Positions 1 through 9,544 of a DNA stretch of 64,000 nucleotides are shown piece by piece (position 1 is the first letter of the stretch; each line of letters opens with the position of its first letter). The DNA lies in assembly GCA_963748205.1 (NCBI GenBank), contig CAVVIB010000023.1, positions 434,001 through 498,000 of the forward strand. Direction: 5' to 3'. Made by a program: the position numbers and the translations under genes. The notes under the pieces are model-generated. The model did not search any database. It saw only the letters and a program-made list of their open reading frames with translations, and was not told where the DNA came from. The stretch is from JAIBJN01 sp963748205 (GTDB taxonomy: Bacteria > Actinomycetota > Thermoleophilia > Gaiellales > Gaiellaceae).

Positions 1-25
1 CGGAACGCAGATTCCGCCAGTCGTC

Positions 26-3000
26 ATGGACCGGCCCACCAGCACCAGCGCACCTGCCCTGATCCCGATCGCCCGCGTGGTCGCGGAGGGCGACCGCATG
101 CGCGAGCTTCTCGACGATCCGGGCGAGACGCGCGTCTCCGAGCCGATCCTGCCGCTCTTCCTCGCCGCGCTGCATCTCGCGCGCGGGGGGCCGCTCGTCG
201 TCGTCCTCCCCGACGACGCGCAGGCGCGCGACGCAGCGGAGGGAGCCTCGTGGTTCCTGGGCGAGGAGCGGGTCGGCCTCTTCGCCTCGCGCGGCGTCCG
301 CTGGGGGAGCGGCCTCGAGCCGCCGCCGCACCTCGTCGGCGAGCGCGCCCGCGCGCTCGAGGTGCTGGCGGCCGGCGGGCTCGTCTGCGCCTCCGCGGTC
401 GGTGCCGCGGAGGGCATCCCGCCGGAGGAGTCGCGGCCCGAGCCGATCCTCCTGCGCGCCGGGGACGAGCCGGGCGTGGACGGGCTCGCCGAGCATCTCG
501 CCCTGGCCGGGTACGAGCGGGTCGCGCAGGCCGAGGAGCGTGGGCAGTTCGCCGTGCGCGGCGGCCTCGTCGACGTGTTCCCCTCCACGGGCCGGGAGCC
601 GGTGCGCGTCGAGCTCTTCGGCGACGAGATCGAGTCCCTACGGGCCTTCTCGCCCTTCACGCAGCGCACGCTCCACGAGCTCGACGAGGCGACCGTGTAC
701 CCGGCGGCGGAGCGGATCGCCGGCGACGAGGAGCCGACGCTCGTCGACGACGAGGCCGGCGAGACGCCGCCCGTCCCGGGCGACCTCGTGTCCCCGCTCC
801 CGGCGCCTCACGTCGTCTGGGACGCAGGCGACGTGGAGGAGGTCGTCCGTGAGGAGCTCGGAGCCACCCTCGAGCTCGGGGGCGCACTGCTCGTGTCACA
901 GCTTCCGGCCGGGCAGCGGCACTCGTTCGAGGCGCAGCGACCGGCCGTCGCGGCCCGCGGGCTCTCGGAGGCGGAGCGCGACCTGCTCGCCTTCGTACGT
1001 GGGGGAAACCGCGTCATCGTCACCTTCGCCCACCTCGGCGAGGCGCTGCGGACGAAAGCGCTGCTGCGCCGCGTCGAGGCGCTCGTGGTCGAGCCGGGCG
1101 ACGAGCTCCCGGACGAGCCCGGTCTCGTCTTCGCGGTCTCGCCCGCACGCCGCGGCTTCGTCCTGCGCGACCTCGGCATCGCGCTCCTCCCGGACACGCA
1201 GGTCTTCCGCAAGCGCCCGCCGCGCGCCGACGTCCGGGTCGGCCGCGCGCTCCAGAGCTTCGCCGACCTGCGCACGGGCGACTACGTCGTGCACGAGGAC
1301 CACGGGGTCGGGCAGCTGCTCGGCTTCGAGACGAAGACGGTCGCCGGCGTCACGCGCGACTACCTCTTCCTCGCCTTCCGCGGCGACGACCGCCTCTACG
1401 TCCCGCACGAGCAGATCGCCAAGGTCTCCCGCTACGTCGGGGCGGACGGGCACGCCCCCGCGCTCTCGAAGCTCGGCGGGAAGGCATGGCAGAACATCAA
1501 GAACCGCGCGCGTGCGGGCGCGCACGAGCTCGCCGGCGAGCTGCTCGCCCTCTACGCCCAGCGCCAGCGTGCCGAGGGCATCGCCTACGAGGCCGACAAC
1601 GAGCTTGTCGAGCAACTGGAGGCGGGCTTTCCGTTCGAGGAGACGCCCGACCAGCGCGTGGCCATCGAGGTCGTGAAGGAAGACCTCGAGTCGGCGCGGC
1701 CGATGGACCGCCTCGTCGCCGGGGACGTGGGCTTCGGGAAGACCGAGGTCGCCGTGCGCGCAGCGTTCGTCGCGGTCGCGAACGGCAAGCAGGCGCTCTT
1801 CCTCGCGCCGACCACGATCCTGGCCCAGCAGCACTGGAACACGTTCCGGGAGCGCTACCGCGACCTGCCGGTCACGGTCGAGCTCGCCTCGCGCTTCCGC
1901 AAGCCGGCCGAGGTGAAGCGCGTCCTCGCGGAGTTCACTGCGGGGAAGGTCGACGTCCTCGTCGGCACGCACCGCCTGCTCTCGCGCGACGTCGTCCCCA
2001 AGGATCTCGGCCTCGTGATCGTCGACGAGGAGCAGCGCTTCGGCGTCGCCCAGAAGGAGCTGATGCGCCAGCTGCGGCTCGAGGTCGACGTGCTCGCGCT
2101 GTCGGCGACGCCGATCCCGCGCACGCTGCACATGTCGCTCGCCGGCCTGCGGGACATCAGCGTCATCGAGACGCCGCCGCAGGGCCGCCGGCCGATCCGC
2201 ACGCACGTCGGCGAGTACGACGAGGAGCTCGTGCGCGAGGCGCTCCTGCGCGAGCACCGGCGCGAGGGCCAGTCGTTCTTCCTCCACAACCGCGTCGAGA
2301 CGATCGAGGACGCGGCCGAGCACCTGCGCCAGCTCGTCCCCGAGCTCCGGGTCATCGTCGCGCACGGCCAGATGCCGGAGCGCGAGCTCGAGGGCCACAT
2401 GCTCTCGTTCCTCGCCGGGGACGCGGACGTGCTCGTCTCGACGACGATCATCGAATCCGGCCTCGACATCCCGCAGGCAAACACGCTGATCGTCGAGCGC
2501 GCGGACGCCCTGGGGCTCGCCCAGCTCTACCAGATTCGCGGGCGCGTGGGCCGCAGCGACGAGGTCGCGCACGCCTACCTCTTCTATCCCGACGGGCACG
2601 AGCTCACGCCGGAGGCCCGGGCGCGCCTGGCGACCCTCGCCGACCACACCGAGCTCGGCAGCGGCTTCGCCATCGCCATGCGCGACCTCGAGATTCGCGG
2701 CGCGGGCAACCTCCTCGGCGGCGGAGCAGTCCGGCCACGTGGCGGCGATCGGCTTCGAGCTCTACGTCGAGCTGCTGGGCGAGGCGGTCGCCGAGCTCTC
2801 GGGCACCCGCCGCGCGGTCGCGCGCCCGGTGCGGGTCGACGCGCAGGTCGACGCCTACGTCCCGACCGACTTCATGCCCGCGGAGGCGCAGAAGATCGAC
2901 CTGCACCGCCGCCTCGCGCTCGTCGAGTCCGAGGACGAGCTGCGGGAGCTCCACGCGGCGACCGAGGACCGCTTCGGGCCCGTGCCGGAGCCGGTCGAGA

Positions 3001-3248
3001 ACCTCTTCGCGATCCAGGAGGCGAAGCTGAAGCTCGCGCGCATCGGCGCCGACTACCTCGTCTTCCGCGGCGGGCGGGCTGTCGTCGGGCCGCTGGTGCT
3101 CGGCTCCGCCGAGCTGCGTGAGCTGCGGACGACGGCTCCGACGGCGGTCTACTCGAGCGCGAAGCGCGAGCTCACCCAGAGGGGTGACGGGTTCCCCCAG
3201 GCGCTTGCGCTGGTCGATGGTATCCTCGACCTACGGCTTTCCGCCTAG
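26..3248 (+). CDS. mfd: Transcription-repair coupling factor Mfd (one frameshift)
   Basis: Mfd is a DNA translocase that removes stalled RNA polymerase and recruits UvrA to the lesion. From N to C the protein shows a UvrB-like module (residues about 1-380), the RNA polymerase interaction domain with GDYVVHEDHGVG near residue 417, a RecG-type motor with Walker A GDVGFGKTE near 566 and DEEQ box near 666, and a C-terminal UvrA-binding domain. The reading frame breaks at about 2723: after GAGNLLGG one extra G shifts the frame, and the expected continuation SGHVAAIGFELYVELL resumes one frame over and runs to TAG at 3246-3248. Corrected length is about 1073 residues, slightly short of the usual 1150. 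The start ATG at 26 lies close to the window edge, so a longer N-terminus cannot be excluded. It heads a tightly packed row with the foldase and mazG. Confidence 0.93.
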
Positions 3249-3261
3249 CTGTTCGCCCACG

Positions 3262-4329
3262 ATGCCTTTTTGGACTCGACTCGTCGCCCTTTTCGCTGCG
3301 CTCGCGCTGGCCGTGGCGGCCGCCGGCTGCGGCGGTGACGACGGCGGCGAGGACGGGACCGACATCGAGGTCCCGGCCGACGCGATCGCGGTCGTCGGCG
3401 ACCAGGAGATCACCAAGGCGGAGTACGACAGGCTCCTCGCCTCGGCCGAGAAGACCTACGAGGCGCGCGAGCAGGAGTTCCCGGCTGCGGGGACGCCCGA
3501 GTTCGCGCAGCTCCGTAATGCGATCGTCCGCAGCCTCGTCGAGCAGGCGCAGTTCGAGATCGCCGCAGAGGAGCTCGACGTCACCGTCACGGACGCGGAT
3601 GTCGACAAGCGCCTCGACGAGCTGAAGGAGCAGTTCTTCAAGGGCGACGAGCAGGCGTACAAGGACGAGCTCGAGGCGCAGGGCCTCACCGAGGAGCAGG
3701 TGAGGAGCGACCTGCGCACGCGGCTCCTGTCCGAGAAGGTCTTCGAGCAGGTCACGAGCGAGGTCGAGGTCACGGACGAGGACGTCCAGAAGTACTACGA
3801 CGACAACGCGGCCCAGTTCGAGACCCCCGCATCGCGCGAGGTGCGCCACATCCTCGTCAAGTCCAAGGCCCGCGCCGACCAGCTGCACGCGCAGCTCGAG
3901 GACGGCGCCGACTTCGCGAAGCTCGCTCGGCAGCACTCCACGGATCCCGCGTCCAAGAAGGACGGCGGCAAGTTCACCGCGCAGCAGGGCGCCACGGTCG
4001 CGCCGTTCGACGAGGTCGCGTTCGATCTCGAAACCGGCGAGCTCTCCGAACCGGTCAAGACGCAGTTCGGCTGGCACATCATCGAGGCCGTCGGCGACGT
4101 CGAGGAGAAGTCCACTCAGGACCTCTCCGAGGTCGAGGAGCAGATCCGCAGCACGCTGCTCGAAGAGAAGAAGAACACGCGGATCAACGAGTGGATCGAG
4201 GAGCTGCGGGCGCGGTTCGAGGATCAGACCGCGTACGCCCCCGGCTTCGAGCCGCCTCCGCCCGCCGAGACGACGACCGGTGAGGGCGACACGGGCACCG
4301 AGCCGGCCGGGACCACGACCACCGAGTAG
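3262..4329 (+). CDS. PrsA/SurA-like peptidyl-prolyl isomerase lipoprotein
   Basis: This is an extracytoplasmic foldase that isomerises prolyl bonds in secreted proteins. It starts at ATG 3262, 13 bases after the mfd stop, and has 355 residues. The signal peptide MPFWTRLVALFAALALAV ends in the lipobox AAGC, so the mature protein should be lipid-anchored. A SurA N-like helical chaperone segment (residues about 35-185) precedes a parvulin domain (about 190-285) recognisable by REVRHILVKSKA and FGWHIIEAVG. The tail is rich in Pro, Glu, Thr and Gly. A weak -10-like TATCCT at 3221-3226 could start a transcript inside the end of mfd. Identity as a parvulin-type foldase is clear; whether PrsA or SurA is the better name is not. 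Confidence 0.9.
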   Translation: MPFWTRLVALFAALALAVAAAGCGGDDGGEDGTDIEVPADAIAVVGDQEITKAEYDRLLASAEKTYEAREQEFPAAGTPEFAQLRNAIVRSLVEQAQFEIAAEELDVTVTDADVDKRLDELKEQFFKGDEQAYKDELEAQGLTEEQVRSDLRTRLLSEKVFEQVTSEVEVTDEDVQKYYDDNAAQFETPASREVRHILVKSKARADQLHAQLEDGADFAKLARQHSTDPASKKDGGKFTAQQGATVAPFDEVAFDLETGELSEPVKTQFGWHIIEAVGDVEEKSTQDLSEVEEQIRSTLLEEKKNTRINEWIEELRARFEDQTAYAPGFEPPPPAETTTGEGDTGTEPAGTTTTE

Positions 4330-4333
4330 CACG

Positions 4334-5140
4334 GTGGGCGGCGGCGACGGCCTCGAGCGGGCGCTCGTCGAACTTCAGGAGCTGGCGGAGCGGCTGCGGC
4401 GCGACTGTCCGTGGGACCGCGCGCAAACGGCGAAGACGATCGTCCCGCACACCGTCGAGGAGGCCTACGAGGTCGCCGACGCCGCGCTCGCCGAGGACGA
4501 CGCGAAGCTCGTCGACGAGCTCGGGGACCTGCTGTTCCAGACGGTGTTCCTCGCGCTTCTCCTGGAGGAGCGAGGATCCGGCGACCTGGCAGAGGTCGCG
4601 CGGGGCATCCGGGCGAAGCTGATCCGGCGCCACCCGCACGTCTTCGGCGACGCGGAGCTGGAGACGCCCGCTGCCGTCAAGGGGCGCTGGGAGGAGCTCA
4701 AGCGCGAGCAGGAGGAGCGGGAGGGGATCTTCCACGACGTGCCCGACCGCCTGCCGCCGCTCCTGCACGCGCGCAAGGTGCAGAAGCGCGCCGCCTCGGC
4801 GGGCTTCGACTATCCGGAGCTCGCAGGCGCCCTGGGCGACCTCGACGACGAGCTCGCCGAGCTGCGCGAGGCGATCGCCGCCGCGCCAGAGCGAGCGGCC
4901 GAGACCGAGCCGGACGCGCACGTCTTCGACGAGCTCGGCGACGTCCTCTTCGCGGCCGTCAACGTCTCGAGGCGGCTCGACGTGGATCCCGAGCTCGCGC
5001 TCCGCGCGGCGAGCCGCCGCTTCGTCGAGCGCGTCGAGCGCGCCGCGGAGCTCGCCGGCGAGGAGGGAAGGGAGTGGGAGTCGCTCCCGCTCGAGGAGCA
5101 GGATCGGTACTTCGACCGGGCAAAGGAGGTCATTCGGTGA
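4334..5140 (+). CDS. mazG: MazG nucleoside triphosphate pyrophosphohydrolase
   Basis: MazG hydrolyses (d)NTPs to monophosphates and pyrophosphate, cleaning damaged nucleotides from the pool. The 268-residue protein has the usual tandem of two MazG folds. The first carries CPWDRAQT and the metal-binding EEAYEVADA and DELGDLLFQ motifs (residues about 25-75); the second repeats DELGDVLFAAVNVSR near residue 198. The start is GTG 4334, five bases after the foldase stop; a longer frame exists upstream but would run into the previous gene. The last codons overlap the enolase start (GTGA), which suggests translational coupling. Confidence 0.92.
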   Translation: MGGGDGLERALVELQELAERLRRDCPWDRAQTAKTIVPHTVEEAYEVADAALAEDDAKLVDELGDLLFQTVFLALLLEERGSGDLAEVARGIRAKLIRRHPHVFGDAELETPAAVKGRWEELKREQEEREGIFHDVPDRLPPLLHARKVQKRAASAGFDYPELAGALGDLDDELAELREAIAAAPERAAETEPDAHVFDELGDVLFAAVNVSRRLDVDPELALRAASRRFVERVERAAELAGEEGREWESLPLEEQDRYFDRAKEVIR

Positions 5141-6414
5141 ACGTGACCCGCGTGCACGCGCGGCAGGTTCTCGACTCGCGGGGCAATCCGACGGTCGAGG
5201 TGGAGGTGGAGCTGGGCTCCGGGGCCGTCGGGCGGGCGGCCGTGCCCTCGGGGGCGTCGACCGGCCAGTTCGAGGCGGTCGAGCTTCGCGACGGCGATCC
5301 GGGTGCCTACCTCGGCAAGGGCGTCCTCAAGGCGGTCGAGAACGTGGAGCGCGAGATCGGGCCCGCGCTCGCGGGGGCCGACGCGGGCGACCAGGCGGCC
5401 GTCGACAGGCTCCTGCTCGAGCTGGACGGCACCCCCAACAAGTCGCGCCTGGGCGCCAACGCGGTGCTCGGCGTCTCGCTCGCGGTCGCCAAGGCGGCGG
5501 CGGCCGAGGCAGGCGTGCCCCTCTACCGCTGGGTCGGCGGGGAGGAAGCGCACGTGCTGCCCGTGCCGCTCATGAACGTCGTCAACGGCGGCGCGCACGC
5601 ACAGAACTCGCTCGACCTCCAGGAGTTCATGGTCGTGCCGGCGGGCGCGTCGTCGTTCTCCGAGGCCCTGCGGATCGGCGCCGAGACCTTCCATCGCCTC
5701 AAGGAGCTGCTCCACGAGCGCGGGCTGGCGACGGGCGTGGGGGACGAGGGAGGCTTCGCCCCCGATCTCGGGTCGAGCGAGGAGGCGATCGCAGCCGTCC
5801 TCGAGGCCGCCGAGCGCGCCGGGCACGCCGACCGCGTCGCGATCGCCGTCGACCCGGCGACCACAGAGCTCTACGAGGACGGCCGCTACCGCATGCCGGG
5901 CGAGGGCCGCGACCTCGACATGGAGGGGATGATCGGCTTCTGGGAGGACCTCTGCTCGCGCTTCCCCATCGTGTCCATCGAGGACGGGCTGGCCGAGGAC
6001 GACTGGGCCGGGTGGCGGCTGCTGACCGAACGGCTCGGCGAGCGGGTGCAGCTCGTCGGCGACGACCTGTTCGTGACGAACGTCGAGCGGCTGCGCCGCG
6101 GCATCGAGGAGCAGGTCGCGAACTCCATCCTCGTCAAGGTCAACCAGATCGGCACGCTGACGGAGACGCTCGAGGCCATCGACCTCGCGCGGGCCAGCGG
6201 GTACGCGTCGGTCATGTCGCACCGCTCGGGCGAGACGGAGGACACGACGATCGCCGACCTCGCGGTCGCGACCGGTGTCGGCCAGATCAAGACCGGCGCC
6301 CCGTCGAGGAGCGACCGCGTCGCGAAGTACAACCAGCTGCTGCGGATCGAGGAGGAGCTCGGCGGGCGCGCCGAGTACCCCGGCTGGTCCGCGTTCCCGC
6401 GCGCCGGGCGCTAG
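5137..6414 (+). CDS. eno: Enolase
   Basis: Enolase dehydrates 2-phosphoglycerate to phosphoenolpyruvate in glycolysis. The 425-residue protein has the full family pattern: PSGASTGQFEAVEL near residue 37, DEGGFAPDL near 204 and the signature SHRSGETEDTTIADLAV near 361. The start is GTG 5137, overlapping the mazG stop, and is preceded by a strong ribosome binding site AAAGGAGGT at 5122-5130. Pyruvate kinase, the next glycolytic enzyme, follows after a 150-base gap that holds its own promoter-like site. The eno-ftsB-DUF501 order is typical of actinobacteria. Confidence 0.97.
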   Translation: MNVTRVHARQVLDSRGNPTVEVEVELGSGAVGRAAVPSGASTGQFEAVELRDGDPGAYLGKGVLKAVENVEREIGPALAGADAGDQAAVDRLLLELDGTPNKSRLGANAVLGVSLAVAKAAAAEAGVPLYRWVGGEEAHVLPVPLMNVVNGGAHAQNSLDLQEFMVVPAGASSFSEALRIGAETFHRLKELLHERGLATGVGDEGGFAPDLGSSEEAIAAVLEAAERAGHADRVAIAVDPATTELYEDGRYRMPGEGRDLDMEGMIGFWEDLCSRFPIVSIEDGLAEDDWAGWRLLTERLGERVQLVGDDLFVTNVERLRRGIEEQVANSILVKVNQIGTLTETLEAIDLARASGYASVMSHRSGETEDTTIADLAVATGVGQIKTGAPSRSDRVAKYNQLLRIEEELGGRAEYPGWSAFPRAGR

Positions 6415-6473
6415 CGGCCGCAGCCGGCCGGGCCGGCACACCCTCGGCTCACTTCGGTGCGCCACGCGCGCGG

Positions 6474-6496
6474 AATTTCGTCGTAGTGTCGAAATT
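6474..6496. repeat. Inverted repeat upstream of pyk (7-9-7)
   Basis: A perfect 7-bp inverted repeat AATTTCG (6474-6480) and CGAAATT (6490-6496) has a 9-base spacer. It is an AT-rich island in a GC-rich gap between eno and pyk, about 55 bases upstream of the pyk -10-like box. A repressor or activator site is possible; it is not followed by a T-run, so a terminator is less likely. Confidence 0.5.
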
Positions 6497-6550
6497 GGGG
6501 GCTCCCCCGGGTGCCCGCGATGCCCGTGCGGGAGCGGCCTCCGGGCGCGC

Positions 6551-6566
6551 TAACGTGCGTGCTGTG
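6551..6566 (+). promoter_or_regulatory. Leaderless-type -10 box of pyk
   Basis: TAACGT (6551-6556) lies seven bases before GTG 6564. No Shine-Dalgarno sequence precedes that GTG, so the message would start at or beside the start codon. This position also argues against the alternative GTG at 6555. Confidence 0.5.
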
Positions 6567-7982
6567 ACGCACGGGCATCGCCGTACGAAGATCGTCTGCA
6601 CGATCGGGCCGGCGACGTCGTCCCCCGCCGCAGTCGACCGGCTCGTCGCGGCGGGCATGGACGCCGCCCGGCTCAACTTCTCGCACGGCACGCACGAGGA
6701 GCACGGCGAGCGCGCGCGGGTCGTCCGCGAGGCGCAGGAGCGCGCCGGCCGGCCGCTCGCGCTGATCGCCGACCTCCAGGGGCCGAAGCTCCGCGTCGGC
6801 GACCTCGACACGCCGCGGATCCTCGTCGAGGGCGACTCGGTCGTTCTCAGCGGCGGGGAGAACGGCTCGACGGGCGACCTGCCCGTGCTCCCGGCGGTGC
6901 TCACCCAGGTGCTCCAGCCCGGCCACGAGGTGCTGATCGACGACGGGCTCGTCCGCCTGCGCGTCGAGGAAGTCGACGGCGACCGCGTCCGGACTATGGT
7001 GGTGGTCGGCGGGGCCGTCGGCGCGCACAAGGGCGTCAACGTCCCCGGCGTCCCCATCCCCGTCCCGTCCGTGACGGAGAAGGACCTCCAGGACCTCGAG
7101 TTCGCGCTCACCCTCGGCATCGACTACGTCGCGCTCTCGTTCGTTCGCTCGGCGGAGGACTGCCGCGGCCTGCGCGAGCTCCTCAACGCCGCGGACGCGA
7201 AGGCCCACGTGATCGCGAAGATCGAGAAGGGCGAGGCCCTCGAAGAGCTCGACGCGATCGTCAGCGCGTCCGACGCGGTCATGGTCGCGCGCGGCGACCT
7301 GGGCGTCGAGATCGGCCCCGCCGCCGTGCCGCTCGTCCAGAAGCGCGTGATCCTCTCCGCCCTCGAGCACGGGAAGCCGGCCATCACGGCTACGCAGATG
7401 CTCGAGTCGATGATCACGCGGCCCGAGCCGACCAGGGCGGAGGCGAGCGACGTCGCCAACGCGATCCTCGACGGGACCTCGGCCGTCATGCTCTCCGGCG
7501 AGACGGCGGTCGGCCAGTACCCGTTCGAGAGCGTCGCCTTCATGGACCGCATCGCGCGCGCGATCGAGCCGAGCGTCGGCTACCGCCACGAGCTCGCCCA
7601 GGCGGCCGACCAGCCGTTCCCGACCGTCGGCGAGGCGATGTCGAACGCCGCGTGCGACATCGCCGAGGTGCTCGGCGCCGCGGCCATCCTCGTCCCCACG
7701 TACTCCGGCCGCACGGCGTCGGCGGTCGCGCGCCACCGGCCGCGCCGGCCGATCATCGCCGTCACGCACAAGCGCCAGGCCGTGCAGCAGCTGGCGCTCG
7801 AGTGGGGCGTGGTCTCCTCGGAGATCGAAGAGGCGAAGAACGTCGACGACCTCTGGGCCCGCGCGCTCGAGGCCGCGCGCGAGACGGGGCTCGTGAACCC
7901 CGGCGACCGGATCGTCATCACCGCCGGCACCGCGGTCAACGTCCCGGGCACCACGAACGTCATCAAGGTCGAGACCGCCTGA
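6564..7982 (+). CDS. pyk: Pyruvate kinase
   Basis: Pyruvate kinase transfers phosphate from phosphoenolpyruvate to ADP, the last step of glycolysis. The 472-residue protein starts with RRTKIVCTIGPATSS and contains LNFSHGTHEEH, the active-site region ADLQGPKLRVG, MVARGDLGVEIG near residue 240 and TATQMLESMITRPEPTRAE. The C-terminal allosteric domain (about 350-472) includes PTYSGRTASAVARHRP and the ending DRIVITAGTAVNVPGTTN. The length is normal and the gene is intact. The start GTG 6564 is chosen because a TAACGT box sits seven bases upstream. Confidence 0.97.
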   Translation: MTHGHRRTKIVCTIGPATSSPAAVDRLVAAGMDAARLNFSHGTHEEHGERARVVREAQERAGRPLALIADLQGPKLRVGDLDTPRILVEGDSVVLSGGENGSTGDLPVLPAVLTQVLQPGHEVLIDDGLVRLRVEEVDGDRVRTMVVVGGAVGAHKGVNVPGVPIPVPSVTEKDLQDLEFALTLGIDYVALSFVRSAEDCRGLRELLNAADAKAHVIAKIEKGEALEELDAIVSASDAVMVARGDLGVEIGPAAVPLVQKRVILSALEHGKPAITATQMLESMITRPEPTRAEASDVANAILDGTSAVMLSGETAVGQYPFESVAFMDRIARAIEPSVGYRHELAQAADQPFPTVGEAMSNAACDIAEVLGAAAILVPTYSGRTASAVARHRPRRPIIAVTHKRQAVQQLALEWGVVSSEIEEAKNVDDLWARALEAARETGLVNPGDRIVITAGTAVNVPGTTNVIKVETA

Positions 7983-8073
7983 CCCTCCGAGGCGGGGCGG
8001 AGTCCGTCCGACCCCCTCCGTACAGTTCTCTCTCGCCGAGGGAAGGAGGCCAGGGGCTGCGGTCGAAGTTCGC

Positions 8074-8433
8074 ATGCCCATGGCAGCCCGGGGTCGCCGC
8101 CGCGCATCCAAACGTCCCTCGAAGTCCGCGCTCGCACTTCGCTGGATCGGCGTTGCCATCCTCCTGGTCGTGGCGGTCGGCTACGTCCAGCCGATCCGGG
8201 CCTACCAGCAGGCGCAGGACGACGTCGCCGTGCGCCGCGCTCAGGTGGAGCGGATGGAGCAGCGGAACGAGCGCCTGGAGAAGAAGCTCGAGGAGGCCGG
8301 CACGAACGAGTTCATCGAGCGCTCCGCGCGCCGCCTCGGGCTGGTCAAGCCGGGCGAGCGCCTCTTCACCATCACGGATGTGGATGAGTGGAAGCGCGAG
8401 CACAAGGGCCGTTCGGGGACGCGGATACCATGA
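8074..8433 (+). CDS. Septum formation initiator FtsB/DivIC family protein
   Basis: This small bitopic membrane protein belongs to the FtsB/DivIC family, which links FtsL and FtsQ in the divisome. In 119 residues it shows a basic N-terminus, one membrane helix (about residues 21-41, ALRWIGVAILLVVAVGYV), a coiled coil (about 46-76) and the conserved ending FIERSARRLGLVKPGERLF. It lies between pyk and the DUF501 gene, the usual actinobacterial setting. The DUF501 start codon follows its stop by only four bases. Confidence 0.88.
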   Translation: MPMAARGRRRASKRPSKSALALRWIGVAILLVVAVGYVQPIRAYQQAQDDVAVRRAQVERMEQRNERLEKKLEEAGTNEFIERSARRLGLVKPGERLFTITDVDEWKREHKGRSGTRIP

Positions 8434-8440
8434 TCGGATG
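8426..8440 (+). promoter_or_regulatory. Leaderless-type -10 box of the DUF501 gene
   Basis: TACCAT (8426-8431) is followed by six bases and ATG 8438. It lies in the last codons of the ftsB-like gene, so the DUF501 gene could have its own transcript besides readthrough. Confidence 0.4.
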
Positions 8441-8917
8441 GACGACGGGAGGGTGGTCTCCTGGCAGCTCGGACGTCCCGCGCGGTCGTTTCGGCGGGTG
8501 GCTGTCCGCTGCCCGCACGGCTATCCCGCGGTTACGGAGCAGGCGCCGTTCGACGACGACGGACGGCCGTTCCCGACGACGTACTACCTGACCTGTCCCT
8601 GGCTCGTCGCCGCGCTCGCGCGCGTCGAAGCGGGCGGAGGCGTCGAGCGCTGGTCGCAGGAGGCCGCGTCGGACCCCGATCTCCGCGCGAGCCTCGAGCG
8701 GGCGGATCGCGAGCAGCGGGAGCTGCGTCCCGAGCTCGACGTGGGGATCGGCGGCACGAGGGCGCCCGGCAACCTCAAGTGCCTCCATGCGCACGCCGCG
8801 TTCGCGCTGGCGCGCCCCGGCTACGAGCTGGGCGAGGCGGTGCTCGCCGAGGCCGGCGAGCGCTGGTGCCCGGACGCACGTTGCGGGGCCGCCGCGAACG
8901 GGAACGGAACCGCGTGA
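8438..8917 (+). CDS. DUF501 family protein
   Basis: This is a 159-residue DUF501 protein of unknown biochemical role. It is conserved in actinobacteria next to eno and ftsB. Family features visible are RCPHGYPAV near the start, the central TTYYLTCPWLV, and CLHAHAAFALA followed by a C-terminal WCPDARC. The conserved Cys and His residues could bind metal, but that is an inference. The start ATG 8438 fits both the family N-terminus (VSWQLGRPARSF) and the TACCAT box six bases upstream. The stop overlaps the next start (TGATG). Confidence 0.85.
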   Translation: MDDGRVVSWQLGRPARSFRRVAVRCPHGYPAVTEQAPFDDDGRPFPTTYYLTCPWLVAALARVEAGGGVERWSQEAASDPDLRASLERADREQRELRPELDVGIGGTRAPGNLKCLHAHAAFALARPGYELGEAVLAEAGERWCPDARCGAAANGNGTA

Positions 8918-9228
8918 TGCTCCAGGCGGCCCGCCACCAGTGGGACGAAGGCCTGCGCCGGCTCGACGCCGAAGGCGAGGACACGGCTCGCTCCCGCCAC
9001 CTCTGGATCCTGATCGAGGAGGTCGTCGCGGAGCTGCGCCGTCGCGTGGGGCAGACCTTCACGCTCGACGAGCTCGCAGGCGTCTACGCGGGGTCGGAGG
9101 ACTGGGTCCGCGACGTCGTCGTCCGGGCGACCCCGGCGAAGGCGCGGGCCGGCCTCAAGGATTCCGCCCTCGTGCAGGACGCCGCTTTCGCCCACTACGC
9201 ACGCGGCGCGACGGACTACCTGCCGTAG
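8917..9228 (+). CDS. Conserved hypothetical protein (103 aa)
   Basis: I do not recognise a named family. The predicted protein is soluble, mostly helical and 103 residues long, with a segment LWILIEEVVAELRRRVG followed by FTLDELAGVYAGSEDWV. It starts at ATG 8917 inside TGATG, or at GTG 8914, overlapping the DUF501 stop, and is followed four bases later by a small membrane protein gene. The coupling suggests it is co-translated with DUF501 and may serve the same cell-envelope or division-related unit; that is only contextual. Confidence 0.7.
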   Translation: MLQAARHQWDEGLRRLDAEGEDTARSRHLWILIEEVVAELRRRVGQTFTLDELAGVYAGSEDWVRDVVVRATPAKARAGLKDSALVQDAAFAHYARGATDYLP

Positions 9229-9232
9229 CGGG

Positions 9233-9475
9233 ATGGCGATGAACGCGAGGGCTCGGGAGCGGGAACGCGCGCGGCGCTCGTCGACCGGTCGCCGCGTGGC
9301 CGTCTGGATCCTGCGGCTGGCCGTCCTCGCGGTCGTGTTCCTGGCAGGCCTCGCGATCGGCCGCGCCGTCGAAGAGGCACCGGAGCCCGGCGGGACGCAG
9401 ACGATCGTACGCACGCTCGAGCCGCTGACGGTCGAGCCCAGGGAGCGCACCGTGACCGTCACGACCGGGGGCTAG
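9233..9475 (+). CDS. Small single-pass membrane protein (80 aa)
   Basis: This 80-residue protein has a very basic N-terminus (RARERERARRSSTGRR), one transmembrane helix at about residues 24-44 (WILRLAVLAVVFLAGLAIG) and a short acidic or polar extracellular tail ending in VTVTTGG. No family is recognised. ATG 9239 is an alternative start. It closes the ftsB-DUF501 row, and the AT-rich region behind it separates it from the next regulator gene. Confidence 0.65.
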   Translation: MAMNARARERERARRSSTGRRVAVWILRLAVLAVVFLAGLAIGRAVEEAPEPGGTQTIVRTLEPLTVEPRERTVTVTTGG

Positions 9476-9495
9476 CCGGGGGTCCAGGTTTTTTG

Positions 9496-9518
9496 CTTGA
9501 CCGGGAAAAAAGGTCAAG
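9496..9518. promoter_or_regulatory. Inverted repeat in the AT-rich leader of the HTH-receiver gene (7-9-7)
   Basis: CTTGACC (9496-9502) and GGTCAAG (9512-9518) form a perfect inverted repeat around an A-rich 9-base spacer. It sits in a conspicuous AT-rich island (9487-9535) just before a DNA-binding protein gene. TTGACC could also serve as a -35 element, with TAGATT at 9525-9530 as a -10 element, although a 22-base spacer is too long for a standard promoter. An autoregulatory operator is the most attractive reading. Confidence 0.5.
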
Positions 9519-9544
9519 ATTTGGTAGATTTTTTAGTTGCGGCC

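Noticed and set aside
896..2647. Long open frame on the minus strand opposite mfd (about 580 codons)
   Set aside because: It is a composition shadow of mfd in GC-rich DNA, with Arg/Leu/Asp-rich low-complexity translation and no family signal.
2700..2760. Programmed frameshift in mfd
   Set aside because: No slippery heptamer or downstream structure is evident, and similar +1 breaks occur in many unrelated genes, so an assembly error is simpler.
6497..6508. GGGGG-CT-CCCCC as a terminator after eno
   Set aside because: The loop of two bases is too short for a stable hairpin and no T-run follows.
9497..9544. TTG 9497 as start of the HTH-receiver gene
   Set aside because: It would make the AT-rich inverted repeat coding and adds residues (TGKKGQDLVDFLVAA) outside the family; ATG 9545 is better.
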